The notes under the pieces are model-generated. The model searched no databases. It saw only the letters and a list, made by a program, of their open reading frames with translations, and was not told where the DNA came from. From contig OX638353.1 of assembly GCA_951813255.1 (NCBI GenBank), positions 1,922,001-1,986,000 on the forward strand: DNA of 64,000 nt, read 5' to 3'. A program made the translations under genes and the position numbers. This document shows positions 9,390 through 18,278 of the stretch, in pieces (position 1 is the first letter of the stretch; each line of letters starts with the position of its first letter). This stretch comes from an uncultured Dehalococcoidia bacterium (lineage in GTDB: Bacteria; Chloroflexota; Dehalococcoidia; Lucifugimonadales; JAAXIE01).

Positions 9390-9423
9390 GAACTGGTTCA
9401 CCCCTACATAGCGGAGGTGTCTC

Positions 9424-10686
9424 GTGCTATCGGTAGAAGAGAATGAACTGGTAACCAAGACGGGGCCCGGCACACCCATGGGGGAGACCCTACGCCGTTA
9501 CTGGCTCCCCGCCCTGATCGATTGGGAGGTTGCCGAGCCAGACGGCACGCCCGTCCGGGTGCGACTGCTGGGCGAGGAGCTGATTGCTTTCCGGGACACC
9601 AACGGTCGCATCGGACTCTTGGACGAGTTCTGCCCGCACCGCGGAGCGTCACTGTGGCTGGGGCGTAATGAAGAATGCGGTCTGCGATGTGTCTTTCACG
9701 GCTGGAAGTATGATGTGTATGGCAACTGCGTGGACCAGATGAACGAACCCTCCCAATTCGGTGAGAAAGTGGTCATCAAGTCCTATCCCACCGTGGAAGA
9801 GGGTGGGGTGATCTGGGCTTACCTAGGCCCCAAAGAATTGATGCCTCCGCCTCCCAAGTTTGACTGGACCCAGGCGCCTGCACCGAACCGATCGGTGTCC
9901 AAGGTGGTGCAGGACTGCAACTGGCTGCAGGGTTTGGAGGGAGGCATCGACACCTCCCATGCCCAGATTCTGCACCGGAACTTTGTGGCTGGCATTGGCC
10001 CGACCGGTGACGGAGGGCGTGGTGGGGCCCCCAAACTGGAAATCGACATCACCGACTATGGCTACCGGTACGCAGGGGTCTACCCCCGGGATGAAGGCAA
10101 CTTCGTACGGACATACCATTTCGTGATGCCGTTCCACCAGATACGGCCGACTGGACGGGAGCTTCAGACGGGGATTCCGACAGTGAACGACGGGGTTGCT
10201 GGGCACATCTGGGTGCCCATGGACGATGGCACGTGCATGGTGTGGAACTGGCAGTACAACATTGTTGACGAGCCCCTGACCGAGGACGAGCGCTTGGAGA
10301 AGGGGTTGGGCAACGGGCCTGATGCTGTGGACCAGACCACTTTCCGCTCCTACGCAAACGGCGCCAACGGCTGGAACATCAGCCGGGACGCGCAGCGCAC
10401 GCAGTCGATGACGGGCATCGCCGGGGTGAACACGCAGGACAGGGCTATCCAGGAGAGCATGGGCCGGGTGGTGGACCGGAGCCAAGAGTTCCTTGGGCCG
10501 GCTGACAGGGCCATCGTGATAGCGCGACAGATGTTGCTACAGGCTATTGAAACGGTGAAGGACGGCGGTTCACCCCCGGGAGCCAGTGATTCGTACTATG
10601 CCATACGAGCCATGCAGGATACCGTGCCCCGTGAGAGCGACTGGCGGGATACGCTGTTGCCACTGATGCACCCTGCCGGAGTGTAG
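9424..10686 (+). CDS. Rieske-type aromatic-ring oxygenase, alpha subunit
   Basis: Terminal oxygenase of the phthalate/phenylpropionate dioxygenase class. The Rieske 2Fe-2S motif is C70-x-H72 ... C89-x2-H92 (CPHRG and CVFHGW). The mononuclear iron site follows as D176, H179, H184 in GIDTSHAQILH. Length 420 is normal. GTG start at 9424 has GGAGG eight bases upstream. No reductase or ferredoxin partner is adjacent, so electrons must come from elsewhere. Substrate is unknown. A strong hairpin follows the gene. Confidence 0.92.
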   Translation: MLSVEENELVTKTGPGTPMGETLRRYWLPALIDWEVAEPDGTPVRVRLLGEELIAFRDTNGRIGLLDEFCPHRGASLWLGRNEECGLRCVFHGWKYDVYGNCVDQMNEPSQFGEKVVIKSYPTVEEGGVIWAYLGPKELMPPPPKFDWTQAPAPNRSVSKVVQDCNWLQGLEGGIDTSHAQILHRNFVAGIGPTGDGGRGGAPKLEIDITDYGYRYAGVYPRDEGNFVRTYHFVMPFHQIRPTGRELQTGIPTVNDGVAGHIWVPMDDGTCMVWNWQYNIVDEPLTEDERLEKGLGNGPDAVDQTTFRSYANGANGWNISRDAQRTQSMTGIAGVNTQDRAIQESMGRVVDRSQEFLGPADRAIVIARQMLLQAIETVKDGGSPPGASDSYYAIRAMQDTVPRESDWRDTLLPLMHPAGV

Positions 10687-10694
10687 GGCGGCAC

Positions 10695-11144
10695 CTAAAC
10701 GGTTGGCGGGCCAAGCCCTCCCTGCTCAACAGGGAGGGCTTCTTCTCCTCCGGGCCAGGGTGGGATGGTGACGCAGAGGAAGCGGAGGGCAACGTCCGGG
10801 GCGGCGCTGAACTGAAAGCTCCAGCCGGTGGGTATGACCAAGGCATCGCCCCGATTCACCGGGGCCGCAGGATAGGACTCAATTGCCTCGTGGGGCGGGC
10901 ATCGCCACACCTGACCGCGGCCTTCCAATACGTACCAGACTTCTTCCACTTGGCGGTGACGCACGGGACGCGACACCTGCCCGGCTGGGAGTACCACTTC
11001 CACCATGCTGGCTTTCTGTGCATGATTCCGGTCATCGAGGAGGAGACGGATCTCGGAGCCGTCGGGTGCAGTGGCATCCGGTTGGCAGGCCCGGCGGCCT
11101 AACGGAGGGATTCGCGGGACGCCTACGTTATCTAACTCCGACAT
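10695..11144 (-). CDS. Cupin-domain protein
   Basis: Small 149-residue single cupin. The two cupin motifs are recognisable in degenerate form: PAGQVSRPVRHRQVEEVWYVLEG and the GDALVIPTGW segment. The first motif has Arg-His-Arg rather than the usual G(x)5HxH(x)3,4E set, though Glu of EEVWYV is kept, so metal binding is uncertain. ATG 11144 starts two bases after the stop of the acyl-CoA dehydrogenase-like gene, so it is the last gene of the leftward three-gene operon. Upstream in-frame codons are Arg/Pro-rich and look non-coding. Confidence 0.8.
   Translation of the reverse strand: MSELDNVGVPRIPPLGRRACQPDATAPDGSEIRLLLDDRNHAQKASMVEVVLPAGQVSRPVRHRQVEEVWYVLEGRGQVWRCPPHEAIESYPAAPVNRGDALVIPTGWSFQFSAAPDVALRFLCVTIPPWPGGEEALPVEQGGLGPPTV
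10713..10741. terminator. Bidirectional hairpin terminator
   Basis: Perfect 12-bp stem (AAGCCCTCCCTG / CAGGGAGGGCTT) with a 5-base loop, between the convergent Rieske and cupin genes. It overlaps the last codons of the cupin gene. No long T-tract follows on either side. Confidence 0.7.
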
Positions 11145-11146
11145 GC

Positions 11147-12328
11147 TCACGCTAGAAGGTTCGCGTTGGGCAAGCCCAACACGAACTGGCCATAGTTCTC
11201 GTAGCTGGCGTCGCTGACCATGAGGTGCTGGGCGGCGGCGTTGATATCGCGCAGGCAGCGTTGGAGGACGTGGCCTTCGAACAGGGCGTTGGCCCCGCCG
11301 TAGCGGAAGGCCACTGTGGCCACCTCCAAGGAGACCTCGGTGGCGTAGGTGGCGACGCTGCGAATGCGGGCGTAGTCGCTGTCCTTCAAGGCACCGTCCC
11401 GGCACATAGCGGCCCAAGCGTCCTCGAACACTTGGTAGGTGAGGGCGCGCGCGGCCCGGAGTTTCAGGTCGCAGTGGCCTATGTCCCGTTGGAACGACCC
11501 GCGAGAGACCATGGAGGATGGAGTCGGGCCAAACCCGCGGAGCTTGGCTTGAGCCACGGCCACGATTTCATCCAGGGCATGGCGGGCGGCGCCGAGGGCA
11601 AGGGCGGCGTGTTCATTGGACACGTACCCTACGAAGTGGAGACGGTAGAGCAGGCCACCTCGCCTCGGCTTGGCATGGGCGCGGTCATAGGTGAACTCTT
11701 CGGGGACGAAGAGATCGGATACCGAGAAGTCGTTGCTTCCAGTACCCTTCAGTCCTGCCACGTGCCAGTTGTCGTGGATGGTCACATCGGAAGCCGGAAT
11801 GATGGCAAAAATGGTCTGTGATTCCGATGGGTCGGGCCGTTGCACTCTGGCGCAGGCGGAGACCCACTGGGCATGGCGAATGCCGCTGGCGAAGGCCCAC
11901 CGTCCTGTTAACCGGTATCCGCCGTCTACGGGGGTAGCCGTGCCGCCTGGCATGTACACGCCGGCCACCCTTGGGGGACAGCCACCGGCGTAGACTTTAG
12001 CCAAGGCTTCTTCTGGCAGGAAGGCACCGGGGAAGGAGCAGGCACTGGCGCCGATCATGGTGCACCAGCCTGCGGATGTGTCGATGTTGCTGATGGCTTC
12101 CATCACTTCTAACTGGGTTACGAGGTCGGCCTCGGCACCGCCGAGTTCGGCGGGCGACTTGAGCCAGAGGAGGCCGGAGTCGTAGAGGGCGTTGACTGTT
12201 GCCATGGGCAGAGTGCCCAAGGCTTCCGCCTCGTCGGCACCGGCTTCCAGTACATCGCGCACTTCTTCGACGGCGTTCAGGAGGACGGCGCGTTTTTCCT
12301 GGCGATCGGTGGGGAACCTGGGAGGCAT
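11147..12328 (-). CDS. Acyl-CoA dehydrogenase-like flavoprotein
   Basis: Flavin-dependent protein of 393 residues in the acyl-CoA dehydrogenase superfamily, nearest to the type-2 group that includes two-component monooxygenases such as HsaA. Helical N-domain with SPAELGGAEAD, beta domain with GRWAFASGI and GLKGTGSNDF, helical C-domain ending in the RYGGANALFEGHVLQRCLRD segment. The base Glu of true acyl-CoA dehydrogenases is not obvious, so hydroxylase activity is as likely. ATG 12328 has AAGGAG nine bases upstream; an upstream in-frame TTG/ATG is less likely. It is the middle gene of the leftward aldolase-dehydrogenase-cupin operon. Confidence 0.85.
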   Translation of the reverse strand: MPPRFPTDRQEKRAVLLNAVEEVRDVLEAGADEAEALGTLPMATVNALYDSGLLWLKSPAELGGAEADLVTQLEVMEAISNIDTSAGWCTMIGASACSFPGAFLPEEALAKVYAGGCPPRVAGVYMPGGTATPVDGGYRLTGRWAFASGIRHAQWVSACARVQRPDPSESQTIFAIIPASDVTIHDNWHVAGLKGTGSNDFSVSDLFVPEEFTYDRAHAKPRRGGLLYRLHFVGYVSNEHAALALGAARHALDEIVAVAQAKLRGFGPTPSSMVSRGSFQRDIGHCDLKLRAARALTYQVFEDAWAAMCRDGALKDSDYARIRSVATYATEVSLEVATVAFRYGGANALFEGHVLQRCLRDINAAAQHLMVSDASYENYGQFVLGLPNANLLA

Positions 12329-12341
12329 GAAGGCAGACTCC

Positions 12342-13127
12342 TTAGCCCTGAGCACGGCTGGCGGCTTGATGCCAGGGGGTGAGGTAGGCCTTGGCGCCGA
12401 GGACGACGAGGTCGCGGGCGGAGATGGTGACCAGCTTGACGCCCAACTGCTGGTAGTGGGCTATCTGGTCGTCCATGTTGGTGTCGATCCAAGCGTACAT
12501 GCTGGCCCAGTGGCCTGACTGAACCACCCGGGCTATACCATCGTCCAAGACCTCCCACACCTTGCTGCGGTCGGGCATTCCCATGGACTGCCAGAGGTCC
12601 TTGGGGCCGAACTGGTAGGAGTCGACATGGGGGACGGCCAAAATACTGGAGAGGTTCTCGATGCCTTCGAGTTCTTCCACTTGGAGGATGACGAGGGTCT
12701 CGCGGTTAGAGATTTCGGCGTACTCCTCTTCGCTGTAGCCTATTCCGTAGTGGCCGGAACGGGAGACGGCGTAGAAGGTGCGGTTGCCTTGGGGGTGGAA
12801 GCGGCAGGCGTTTACGACGCGCTGGGCCTGCTCGACGGTGTTGATCTGGGGGACGTGGATGCCTTGGGCGCCAGCGTCGAGGAGCCGGAGGATGAGGTCG
12901 GGATCGTTGGGGACGCGCATGATGGGGGTGATGTCGTAGTTCTCGGCGGCGCGGATGGAGTGGAGGATGGCGCGCTCGTCGAAGATTTCGTGTTCGAGGT
13001 CGAAGGTGACGTAGTCGAAGCCCAAGGCGCCGAGGAGTTCGACGGTGTCGGGGGAGTCGAAACCTACGGAGACGCCGAAGACCATCTCGCCGCGCTGAAG
13101 TTTGCCCTTGGTGTTGTTAGGTCGCAT
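12342..13127 (-). CDS. HpcH/HpaI aldolase family protein
   Basis: Class II, metal-dependent aldolase of the HpcH/HpaI/2-dehydro-3-deoxyglucarate type, 261 residues. FDYVTFDLEHE gives the conserved D-x-E near residue 43, a mid-chain DAGAQGIHVPQ loop matches the substrate phosphate/carboxylate region, and LQVEELEGIENL supplies the metal-binding Glu. QFGPKDLWQSMG matches the family GPNDLS segment. It is the first gene of the leftward operon and starts 18 bases from a candidate operator. A second member of the family lies divergently at 13753, about 40% alike by eye. Confidence 0.87.
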   Translation of the reverse strand: MRPNNTKGKLQRGEMVFGVSVGFDSPDTVELLGALGFDYVTFDLEHEIFDERAILHSIRAAENYDITPIMRVPNDPDLILRLLDAGAQGIHVPQINTVEQAQRVVNACRFHPQGNRTFYAVSRSGHYGIGYSEEEYAEISNRETLVILQVEELEGIENLSSILAVPHVDSYQFGPKDLWQSMGMPDRSKVWEVLDDGIARVVQSGHWASMYAWIDTNMDDQIAHYQQLGVKLVTISARDLVVLGAKAYLTPWHQAASRAQG

Positions 13128-13145
13128 TAGTCGCTTCAGCCTGAT

Positions 13146-13174
13146 CTGACCATCTGGTCAGCAGGTACATTGTA
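13146..13174 (-). promoter_or_regulatory. Operator palindrome at a candidate leftward promoter
   Basis: Palindrome CTGACCA-TC-TGGTCAG at 13146-13161. On the minus strand a TACAAT -10 hexamer is at 13174-13169, so transcription would start about 13162, at the edge of the palindrome, with a leader of about 35 bases to the aldolase ATG. That is a classical repressor position (GntR or IclR type possible). The -35 is weak. Confidence 0.5.
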
Positions 13175-13239
13175 AACTGCAGCGGGGGGCAAATCACCCT
13201 CTCGCGTGCTGGCTTATCGCAGAGGAGGCCCCGCCCTTG

Positions 13240-13490
13240 CTGATAAATTTGCGGACAAACGCGTAGCTGTGGAGCGGTTTTTGTAGCTGAATTTGTCCGC
13301 ATTGTCCGCGGCTTCCTATCTGTCCAGCTAGGGATTTTTCTCCGCATTTTCGGGAAATGTGTCCCCTTCGTCCCACTATCGCAGCAGGTCCGTAGTGGGA
13401 CTTCTTGTCCCATTGGTACGTATGTCATGCTGGACAGGTTCCATCGGTCTTTGCCTCTTGATGAGAACTGGGACAAAAGAAAAGGCGCAA
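13240..13490. repeat. Repeat region A: GCGGACAA/TTGTCCGC word array
   Basis: Intergenic array with about a dozen short words of the form (T)TGTCC(G/C) or its complement, for example TTTGCGGACAAA, AATTTGTCCGC, ATTGTCCGCGG, TGTCCAGCTAG, TGTCCCC, TAGTGGGACTTCTTGTCCCA. Read on the minus strand from about 13330 to 13245 the order is TAGCTGG, two CGGACAA words, CAGCTACAAAAAC, nine bases, CAGCTACG, then an inverted TTGTCCGC. The same order with a different word occurs in region B at 60990-61190. A frame is open on the minus strand across it, but its protein is not credible. Confidence 0.7.
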
Positions 13491-13752
13491 GGGAGCGTTC
13501 GGGGACGATCTTCTGCGGACTCTAAGCGAGACTAGCACAGATGTGCGTGGCGTGTCAAGCGAGGGATGTCGTGGCGGGGTGCGCAAAGCGGGCCATGGTT
13601 CCCGCGACGATTGGCGGAACCAAGGGTAGCAGCATGGATATGGTACGGGCGAGACGCTGAGAGGAGGCTCCTTATTGTTCCGTCAAGGGCTTGTGGGTGC
13701 TACACTGCCGCCTATTCCACTGAGCTCTGGTACCACAAGGGGGAGGCACACG

Positions 13753-14535
13753 ATGAATGGAGCGGAGTTGAAGGCGACCCTGAAGGCAGGGGGACGGGTG
13801 TTCGGCACGATGCTGAACGTGACCCGCAGCCCAAGATGGGTGTCGGCCTTCGATGGGGTGGGCTTGGACTACGTGGTGGTGGACACGGAGCATGCTCCAC
13901 TGGGCCGAGATGACATGGGCGACCTGCTGCTCAGCTTCACCAACTCGGGCGTGGTGCCCATCGTACGCATACCCATCCCCGACTCACACTATGTGACCAT
14001 GGCGATGGATGCGGGGGCACAGGGGGTGCTGGCGCCATATTGCGAGACGGCGGAGCAGGCTTCCGAGGTGGTGGGAGCCGCCAAGTGGCGCCCCCTGAAG
14101 GGCGCGGCGGTAGACAGGGTGATGGCGTCAGGCGAGCACGTCAGCGATGCCACCCGGGCGTACCTGGAGGAGCGGAACAAGAACACCGTGGCCATCATCG
14201 GCATCGAGAGCAAGGCTGCCGTGGAGAACCTGGAGAACATCCTGAAGGTGCCCGACATCGACGGCATTTTCATCGGCCCCAACGACATGAGCATCAGCCT
14301 TGGGGTGCCGGACCAGTACGATACGGAGATATACCGAACGACAGTGAAGCACGTGATCGATACTGCTGAGGCGCACGGGGTGGCGACGCTGGTGCACCAC
14401 CAGACCCCAGACCTGAGTACGTATTTCATGAGCCAGGGGGCACGTTTCATACTGCACGGGTCGGAGCGTCGGGCCATGATTCAAGGCTTCCAAACGGAGT
14501 TCGGGATACTGAGGGAGCACCACAAGAGTTTGTAG
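13753..14535 (+). CDS. HpcH/HpaI aldolase family protein
   Basis: Second aldolase of the 2-dehydro-3-deoxyglucarate/4-hydroxy-2-oxovalerate type, 260 residues. LDYVVVDTEHAPL carries the D-x-E metal/active-site segment, DAGAQGVLAPY and IIGIESKAAVENL follow, and IFIGPNDMSISLG is the standard GPNDLS block. ATG 13753 is preceded by GGGGGAGG. The frame is open further upstream to 13675 but lacks a start with a ribosome site. It heads a rightward operon with a GMC oxidoreductase and two LLM monooxygenases. Confidence 0.9.
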   Translation: MNGAELKATLKAGGRVFGTMLNVTRSPRWVSAFDGVGLDYVVVDTEHAPLGRDDMGDLLLSFTNSGVVPIVRIPIPDSHYVTMAMDAGAQGVLAPYCETAEQASEVVGAAKWRPLKGAAVDRVMASGEHVSDATRAYLEERNKNTVAIIGIESKAAVENLENILKVPDIDGIFIGPNDMSISLGVPDQYDTEIYRTTVKHVIDTAEAHGVATLVHHQTPDLSTYFMSQGARFILHGSERRAMIQGFQTEFGILREHHKSL

Positions 14536-14564
14536 TGCGGGCCCAATAACCCGTTCACGGAGGG

Positions 14565-16127
14565 ATGATGAAATACGACGTGATCATCGTCGGAGGGGGT
14601 TCGGCCGGATGTGTGCTGGCCCACCGGCTCGCACAAGATTCGGACAGATCTGTCCTGCTGCTGGAGGCGGGCCCGGACTACCCTGATTTCGAACACCTGC
14701 CTGATGACCTGAAGGATGGCAATAATCTGTTCAAGGCGTCCTACCACGGGCCGCACACCTGGAATTACATGGCGACCGCCACCCCGCAACAGGAGCAGTT
14801 CCCGCTGCCAAGAGGCAGGGCCATGGGGGGCTCGAGTTCGGTGAATGGACAGGTCATGTTCCGTGGGATACCACAGGACTTCGACGGCTGGGCGGCCATG
14901 GGCAACGACGAATGGGAGTTCACCAAGTGCCTGCCCTATTTCCGCAAGCTTGAGACAGACGAAGACTTCCAGGACGACTTCCACGGGACCGACGGACCCA
15001 TCCCCATACGTCGCTGCAAGCCCGAAGAACTGATGCCAATCGCGGCTGCTTTCGTAGAATCCAGCTTGGCCTTGGGGTTTCGGGAGGACCCGGACTGCAA
15101 TCACCCGGAGTCCACGGGCGTTGGCATGCGCGCCCTGAACAACCAGCGGGGCATCCGGGTCAACGCCGCCATCGCCTATTTGGACCAGTCACGGCACCGC
15201 CTGAACCTGACCGTGCGGGGCAACGTGACCGTGCGACGAGTGTTGTTCGACGGCACGCGGGCTTGTGGCATAGAAGCTGAGAGTGGTGGCGAGGTCTTCA
15301 CCATCGAGGCTGGCGAGGTGGTCCTGAGCGGAGGCGCGATAGGCTCGCCCCAAGTACTAATGCTTTCGGGCGTCGGGCCAGCGGAACACCTGCGTTCAGT
15401 GGGCATACCCGTAGTACACGAGTTGCCGGGAGTGGGCGAGAACCTGCGGGACCACCCGAACACCATGGTGGCCTACCGTCCCAAACAGCCGTATCCAGAG
15501 GAGGCGCAGGTTCCCTCTATTCAGGTTGGCTTACGCTACACCACCGAGGGCTCGTCGACACCCAATGACATGCAGCTCAGCCCCATCCACATCAGCAGTG
15601 GCTCCGTACCGGCCACTGTCCGGGTCCGCGGCGACGGTCCGATAATGGGCTTTGGGGTAAGCTTGCAGAATGCCGTGACGGCGGGTGTGCTGCGCTTGGC
15701 TTCCAGCGACCCCCATGTCCAGCCGATTTTGGACTACCGTTACCTGACGGACGCAGGCGACCGCGCCCGCATGAGGCAGGCGCTGCGCCAATGCATTGAA
15801 ATCACGGAGCAACCAGCCCTTCAGGCACTGCTGGAGGAGCGTCTCAACCCCACTGATGCGGACCTGGCGTCGGACGACACGCTGGACGCTTGGCTGCTGG
15901 CGAATGTGCAGACGCAGCACCATTCTTCCGGCACCTGCAAAATGGGGCCAGACTCGGACGCTATGGCGGTGGTGGACCAGCGGTGCCGGGTGCACGGCCT
16001 GCAGGGGATCCGGGTGGTGGACGCCTCGGTGATGCCGGATGTGGTGCGGGCGAACACACATGCCACCACGCTGATGATTGCGGAGAAGGTGGCGGACTGG
16101 ATGGGAGAAGAATGGAAGGCGCGATAA
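14565..16127 (+). CDS. GMC-family FAD oxidoreductase
   Basis: Choline-dehydrogenase/alcohol-oxidase-like flavoprotein, 520 residues. The FAD motif GGGSAG is at 10-15, the second GMC signature [14 protein letters not shown] around 85-98, and [17 protein letters not shown] is signature 2. The C-terminal catalytic pair is seen as [10 protein letters not shown] (about 452) and NTHATT (about 498). It oxidises a primary or secondary alcohol; substrate unknown. The start may be either of two adjacent ATGs. Second gene of the rightward catabolic operon. Confidence 0.92.
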   Translation: MMKYDVIIVGGGSAGCVLAHRLAQDSDRSVLLLEAGPDYPDFEHLPDDLKDGNNLFKASYHGPHTWNYMATATPQQEQFPLPRGRAMGGSSSVNGQVMFRGIPQDFDGWAAMGNDEWEFTKCLPYFRKLETDEDFQDDFHGTDGPIPIRRCKPEELMPIAAAFVESSLALGFREDPDCNHPESTGVGMRALNNQRGIRVNAAIAYLDQSRHRLNLTVRGNVTVRRVLFDGTRACGIEAESGGEVFTIEAGEVVLSGGAIGSPQVLMLSGVGPAEHLRSVGIPVVHELPGVGENLRDHPNTMVAYRPKQPYPEEAQVPSIQVGLRYTTEGSSTPNDMQLSPIHISSGSVPATVRVRGDGPIMGFGVSLQNAVTAGVLRLASSDPHVQPILDYRYLTDAGDRARMRQALRQCIEITEQPALQALLEERLNPTDADLASDDTLDAWLLANVQTQHHSSGTCKMGPDSDAMAVVDQRCRVHGLQGIRVVDASVMPDVVRANTHATTLMIAEKVADWMGEEWKAR

Positions 16128-16131
16128 GGAC

Positions 16132-17220
16132 ATGAAGTTCGCCCATTTCTGTCAGGTGTTTCCACGGACAGGAGAGACGACTGCCGAGCGGTACGACCAG
16201 CTCTGGCGGGAGTTGCAGTTGTGCGACGAGGTGGGGTTCGACTACGGGTTCACGTCAGTACACCACTTTGAGAGGTTGCGTCCGCAAGCAGCGGCCTATT
16301 GCGCCGGAGGCGCCGCCCGCACCAAGCGAATACGGCTGGGGCCCATGGGGTACACCACCGCGCTGTACGACCCCATGCGCATCGTGGAGGAGGCCATCGT
16401 CCTCGATAACATGATGCATGGGCGGCTGGAGATCGGCCTGACGGCTGGCGTCACCCCGGAGGAATTCCGGGTGTACCACGCTGACTGGGAGAAGCGGGCC
16501 GACTACGCCATGGAGACGATGCAACTGCTGAGGAAGGCGTTCCTCAGCCCCAAGCCGTTTGACTTCGAGGGCCAGTTTCACAGCTACGAACGTGTGCACA
16601 TGGCGGCTGAGCCGGTGCAGGTGCCTCACCCACCCATCTGGCTTATGTCCATCGACAAGGAGCGCCTGCCGGTGCTTGCGGCCGAAGGGGTGCATACCGG
16701 CTACCTGTTCGACCGGCCCCGGAAGGACTGCGCACAACTATTGACGAGCTACCTGAGAGACTGGAAGGGCGCTGACCACCACTATTCCCCAAACATCATC
16801 TATCTGGCTTTCGTTTATGTGGACGAGACTGATGAGAAGGCGATTGCCAAAGCGACACCGCACATGGTGCACAGTATGTACTCCATCTACGACTGGGAAG
16901 TAGACCACCGGTATGAGCTTGCTGAACGGTTCCGGGCCCGGGGTGAGGTGGAGAGGGCCGAGACACGGGTGAACCTGCAGAACATGGAATACCTGACGGC
17001 GAAGGACCTGGTGTTCGTGGGGTCGCCCGATACGGTGGCCCAGAAGATTAAGGACGCCGCCGAGGAGGGCCTGTTCAACGTGATGGGGGCCGAACTCAAT
17101 ATCGGGGCGCTGCCTGAAGAGGATCTCATGCGGTCCATAAGGCTATTTGGCGAGGAGGTCATCCCGCAGCTGAAAGACTTTGACCCAGCGAGGGACTGGA
17201 TGGAGGGCTGCGAAGGATGA
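16132..17220 (+). CDS. LLM-class flavin-dependent oxidoreductase
   Basis: Bacterial-luciferase-like TIM-barrel monooxygenase, 362 residues. Start MKFAHFCQVF, then FDYGFTSVHHF (the luciferase-type EHH/VHH segment), RIRLGPMGY and DNMMHGRLEIGLTAG, typical of FMNH2-using members. ATG 16132 is chosen four bases after the GMC stop. The tail FVGSPDTVAQKIKDAAEEGLFNV is the common C-terminal LLM block. It shares an operon with a second LLM gene, whose ATG overlaps this stop. Confidence 0.9.
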   Translation: MKFAHFCQVFPRTGETTAERYDQLWRELQLCDEVGFDYGFTSVHHFERLRPQAAAYCAGGAARTKRIRLGPMGYTTALYDPMRIVEEAIVLDNMMHGRLEIGLTAGVTPEEFRVYHADWEKRADYAMETMQLLRKAFLSPKPFDFEGQFHSYERVHMAAEPVQVPHPPIWLMSIDKERLPVLAAEGVHTGYLFDRPRKDCAQLLTSYLRDWKGADHHYSPNIIYLAFVYVDETDEKAIAKATPHMVHSMYSIYDWEVDHRYELAERFRARGEVERAETRVNLQNMEYLTAKDLVFVGSPDTVAQKIKDAAEEGLFNVMGAELNIGALPEEDLMRSIRLFGEEVIPQLKDFDPARDWMEGCEG

Positions 17221-18224
17221 TGGAGGACGATCCGCTCACACCCAGACGGTTCGGGATTGTGCTGCCGGGCAACGCGGTGCGGGAGAACCTGGACCTGGCG
17301 CGGTATGCGGATGCGCGTGGAGTGGACTCCCTGTGGGTCATCGAGACACGTCTGTCCACCGATGCCGTGGGGCCATTGGCAGCCTATGCCTCTGCGACGG
17401 ACCGCATTCACGTCGGCTCCGGAATCATCCCCATCTGGACACGCAATCCCGCCCTCGTCGCGCAGAGCTTCGCCACCCTGGACCTGCTGGCGCCGGGGCG
17501 CGTCATTCTGGGGCTGGGGGCGTGGTGGGAGCCACTGGCGTCCCGTACCGGAGTGCAGCGTGTGCGTCCGCTGCGGATGATGCGGGAGATGGTGGAGTCG
17601 GTGCGCATGCTGCTCTCGATGGAAGGGCCAGTGAACTACGACGGCGAGTTCGTGCACATGGAGGAGCTGTATCTGGATCATGGAGAGCTAGAGCCCCATG
17701 ACGTAAAGATATACATTGGCGGCGTGGGTCCGCGGATGCTTCGTCTCGCGGGAGGCATCGCGGATGGAGTAGTGCTGAACAACTATCAGACGGTGGGTGC
17801 CGTGAGGCGAGGCGTGGCCGAACTCGAGGCTGGGGCACAGGCAGCGGGACGGTCGCTGGACGACATCGAACGGGTGAAGCTGCTGCTGGTGAGGATGACG
17901 CGGAACAAGAAGGCGGCGCTGCAGGCCATCAAGCCCAGGCTTGCTCAGTATCTGGCGCAGCAGCCCCATATCGAAGGTCCTTCGGGGGCAGACCATGAGC
18001 TCTCGGAGCGGCTACGGGCTGCAATCCCATGGCCGGCCACATACCAGCAGTGTGTTGAGGGTGGCAACCTGATATCCGACGAACTGGTTGACAGTCTCAC
18101 CTGCTGTGGGGACCCAGACGAGGTGCGGGCCCGCATCGGCGAATATATGGAGGCTGGGGTGACGGTGCCGATAGTGTCGAGCCCGAACCGGGCTGCGATT
18201 GATTTCATGGCGCAGGGGTTTTAG
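17217..18224 (+). CDS. LLM-class oxidoreductase, F420 or FMN type
   Basis: Second luciferase-like protein of the operon, 335 residues, with the layout of the methylene-tetrahydromethanopterin-reductase-like subgroup: FGIVLPGN, DSLWVIETRL, RIHVGSGIIP, ATLDLLAPGRVILGLGAWWEP and IYIGGVGPRML. Cofactor (F420 or FMN) is not decidable. The start overlaps the previous stop by four bases (ATGA), so translation is probably coupled. Its last 15 codons (SPNRAAIDFMAQGF) have a close copy 1.3 kb downstream at 19488-19532. Confidence 0.88.
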   Translation: MMEDDPLTPRRFGIVLPGNAVRENLDLARYADARGVDSLWVIETRLSTDAVGPLAAYASATDRIHVGSGIIPIWTRNPALVAQSFATLDLLAPGRVILGLGAWWEPLASRTGVQRVRPLRMMREMVESVRMLLSMEGPVNYDGEFVHMEELYLDHGELEPHDVKIYIGGVGPRMLRLAGGIADGVVLNNYQTVGAVRRGVAELEAGAQAAGRSLDDIERVKLLLVRMTRNKKAALQAIKPRLAQYLAQQPHIEGPSGADHELSERLRAAIPWPATYQQCVEGGNLISDELVDSLTCCGDPDEVRARIGEYMEAGVTVPIVSSPNRAAIDFMAQGF

Positions 18225-18278
18225 GGGGGAGAGGGAGGCTGGCTCCAAGCGACTGGAACTCTGGTCTCGCGTCGGAGA

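Noticed and set aside
13117..13476. 119-codon minus frame across repeat region A
   Set aside because: Overlaps the start of the aldolase gene and its operator, and the translation is made of repeat words with no fold or start signal.
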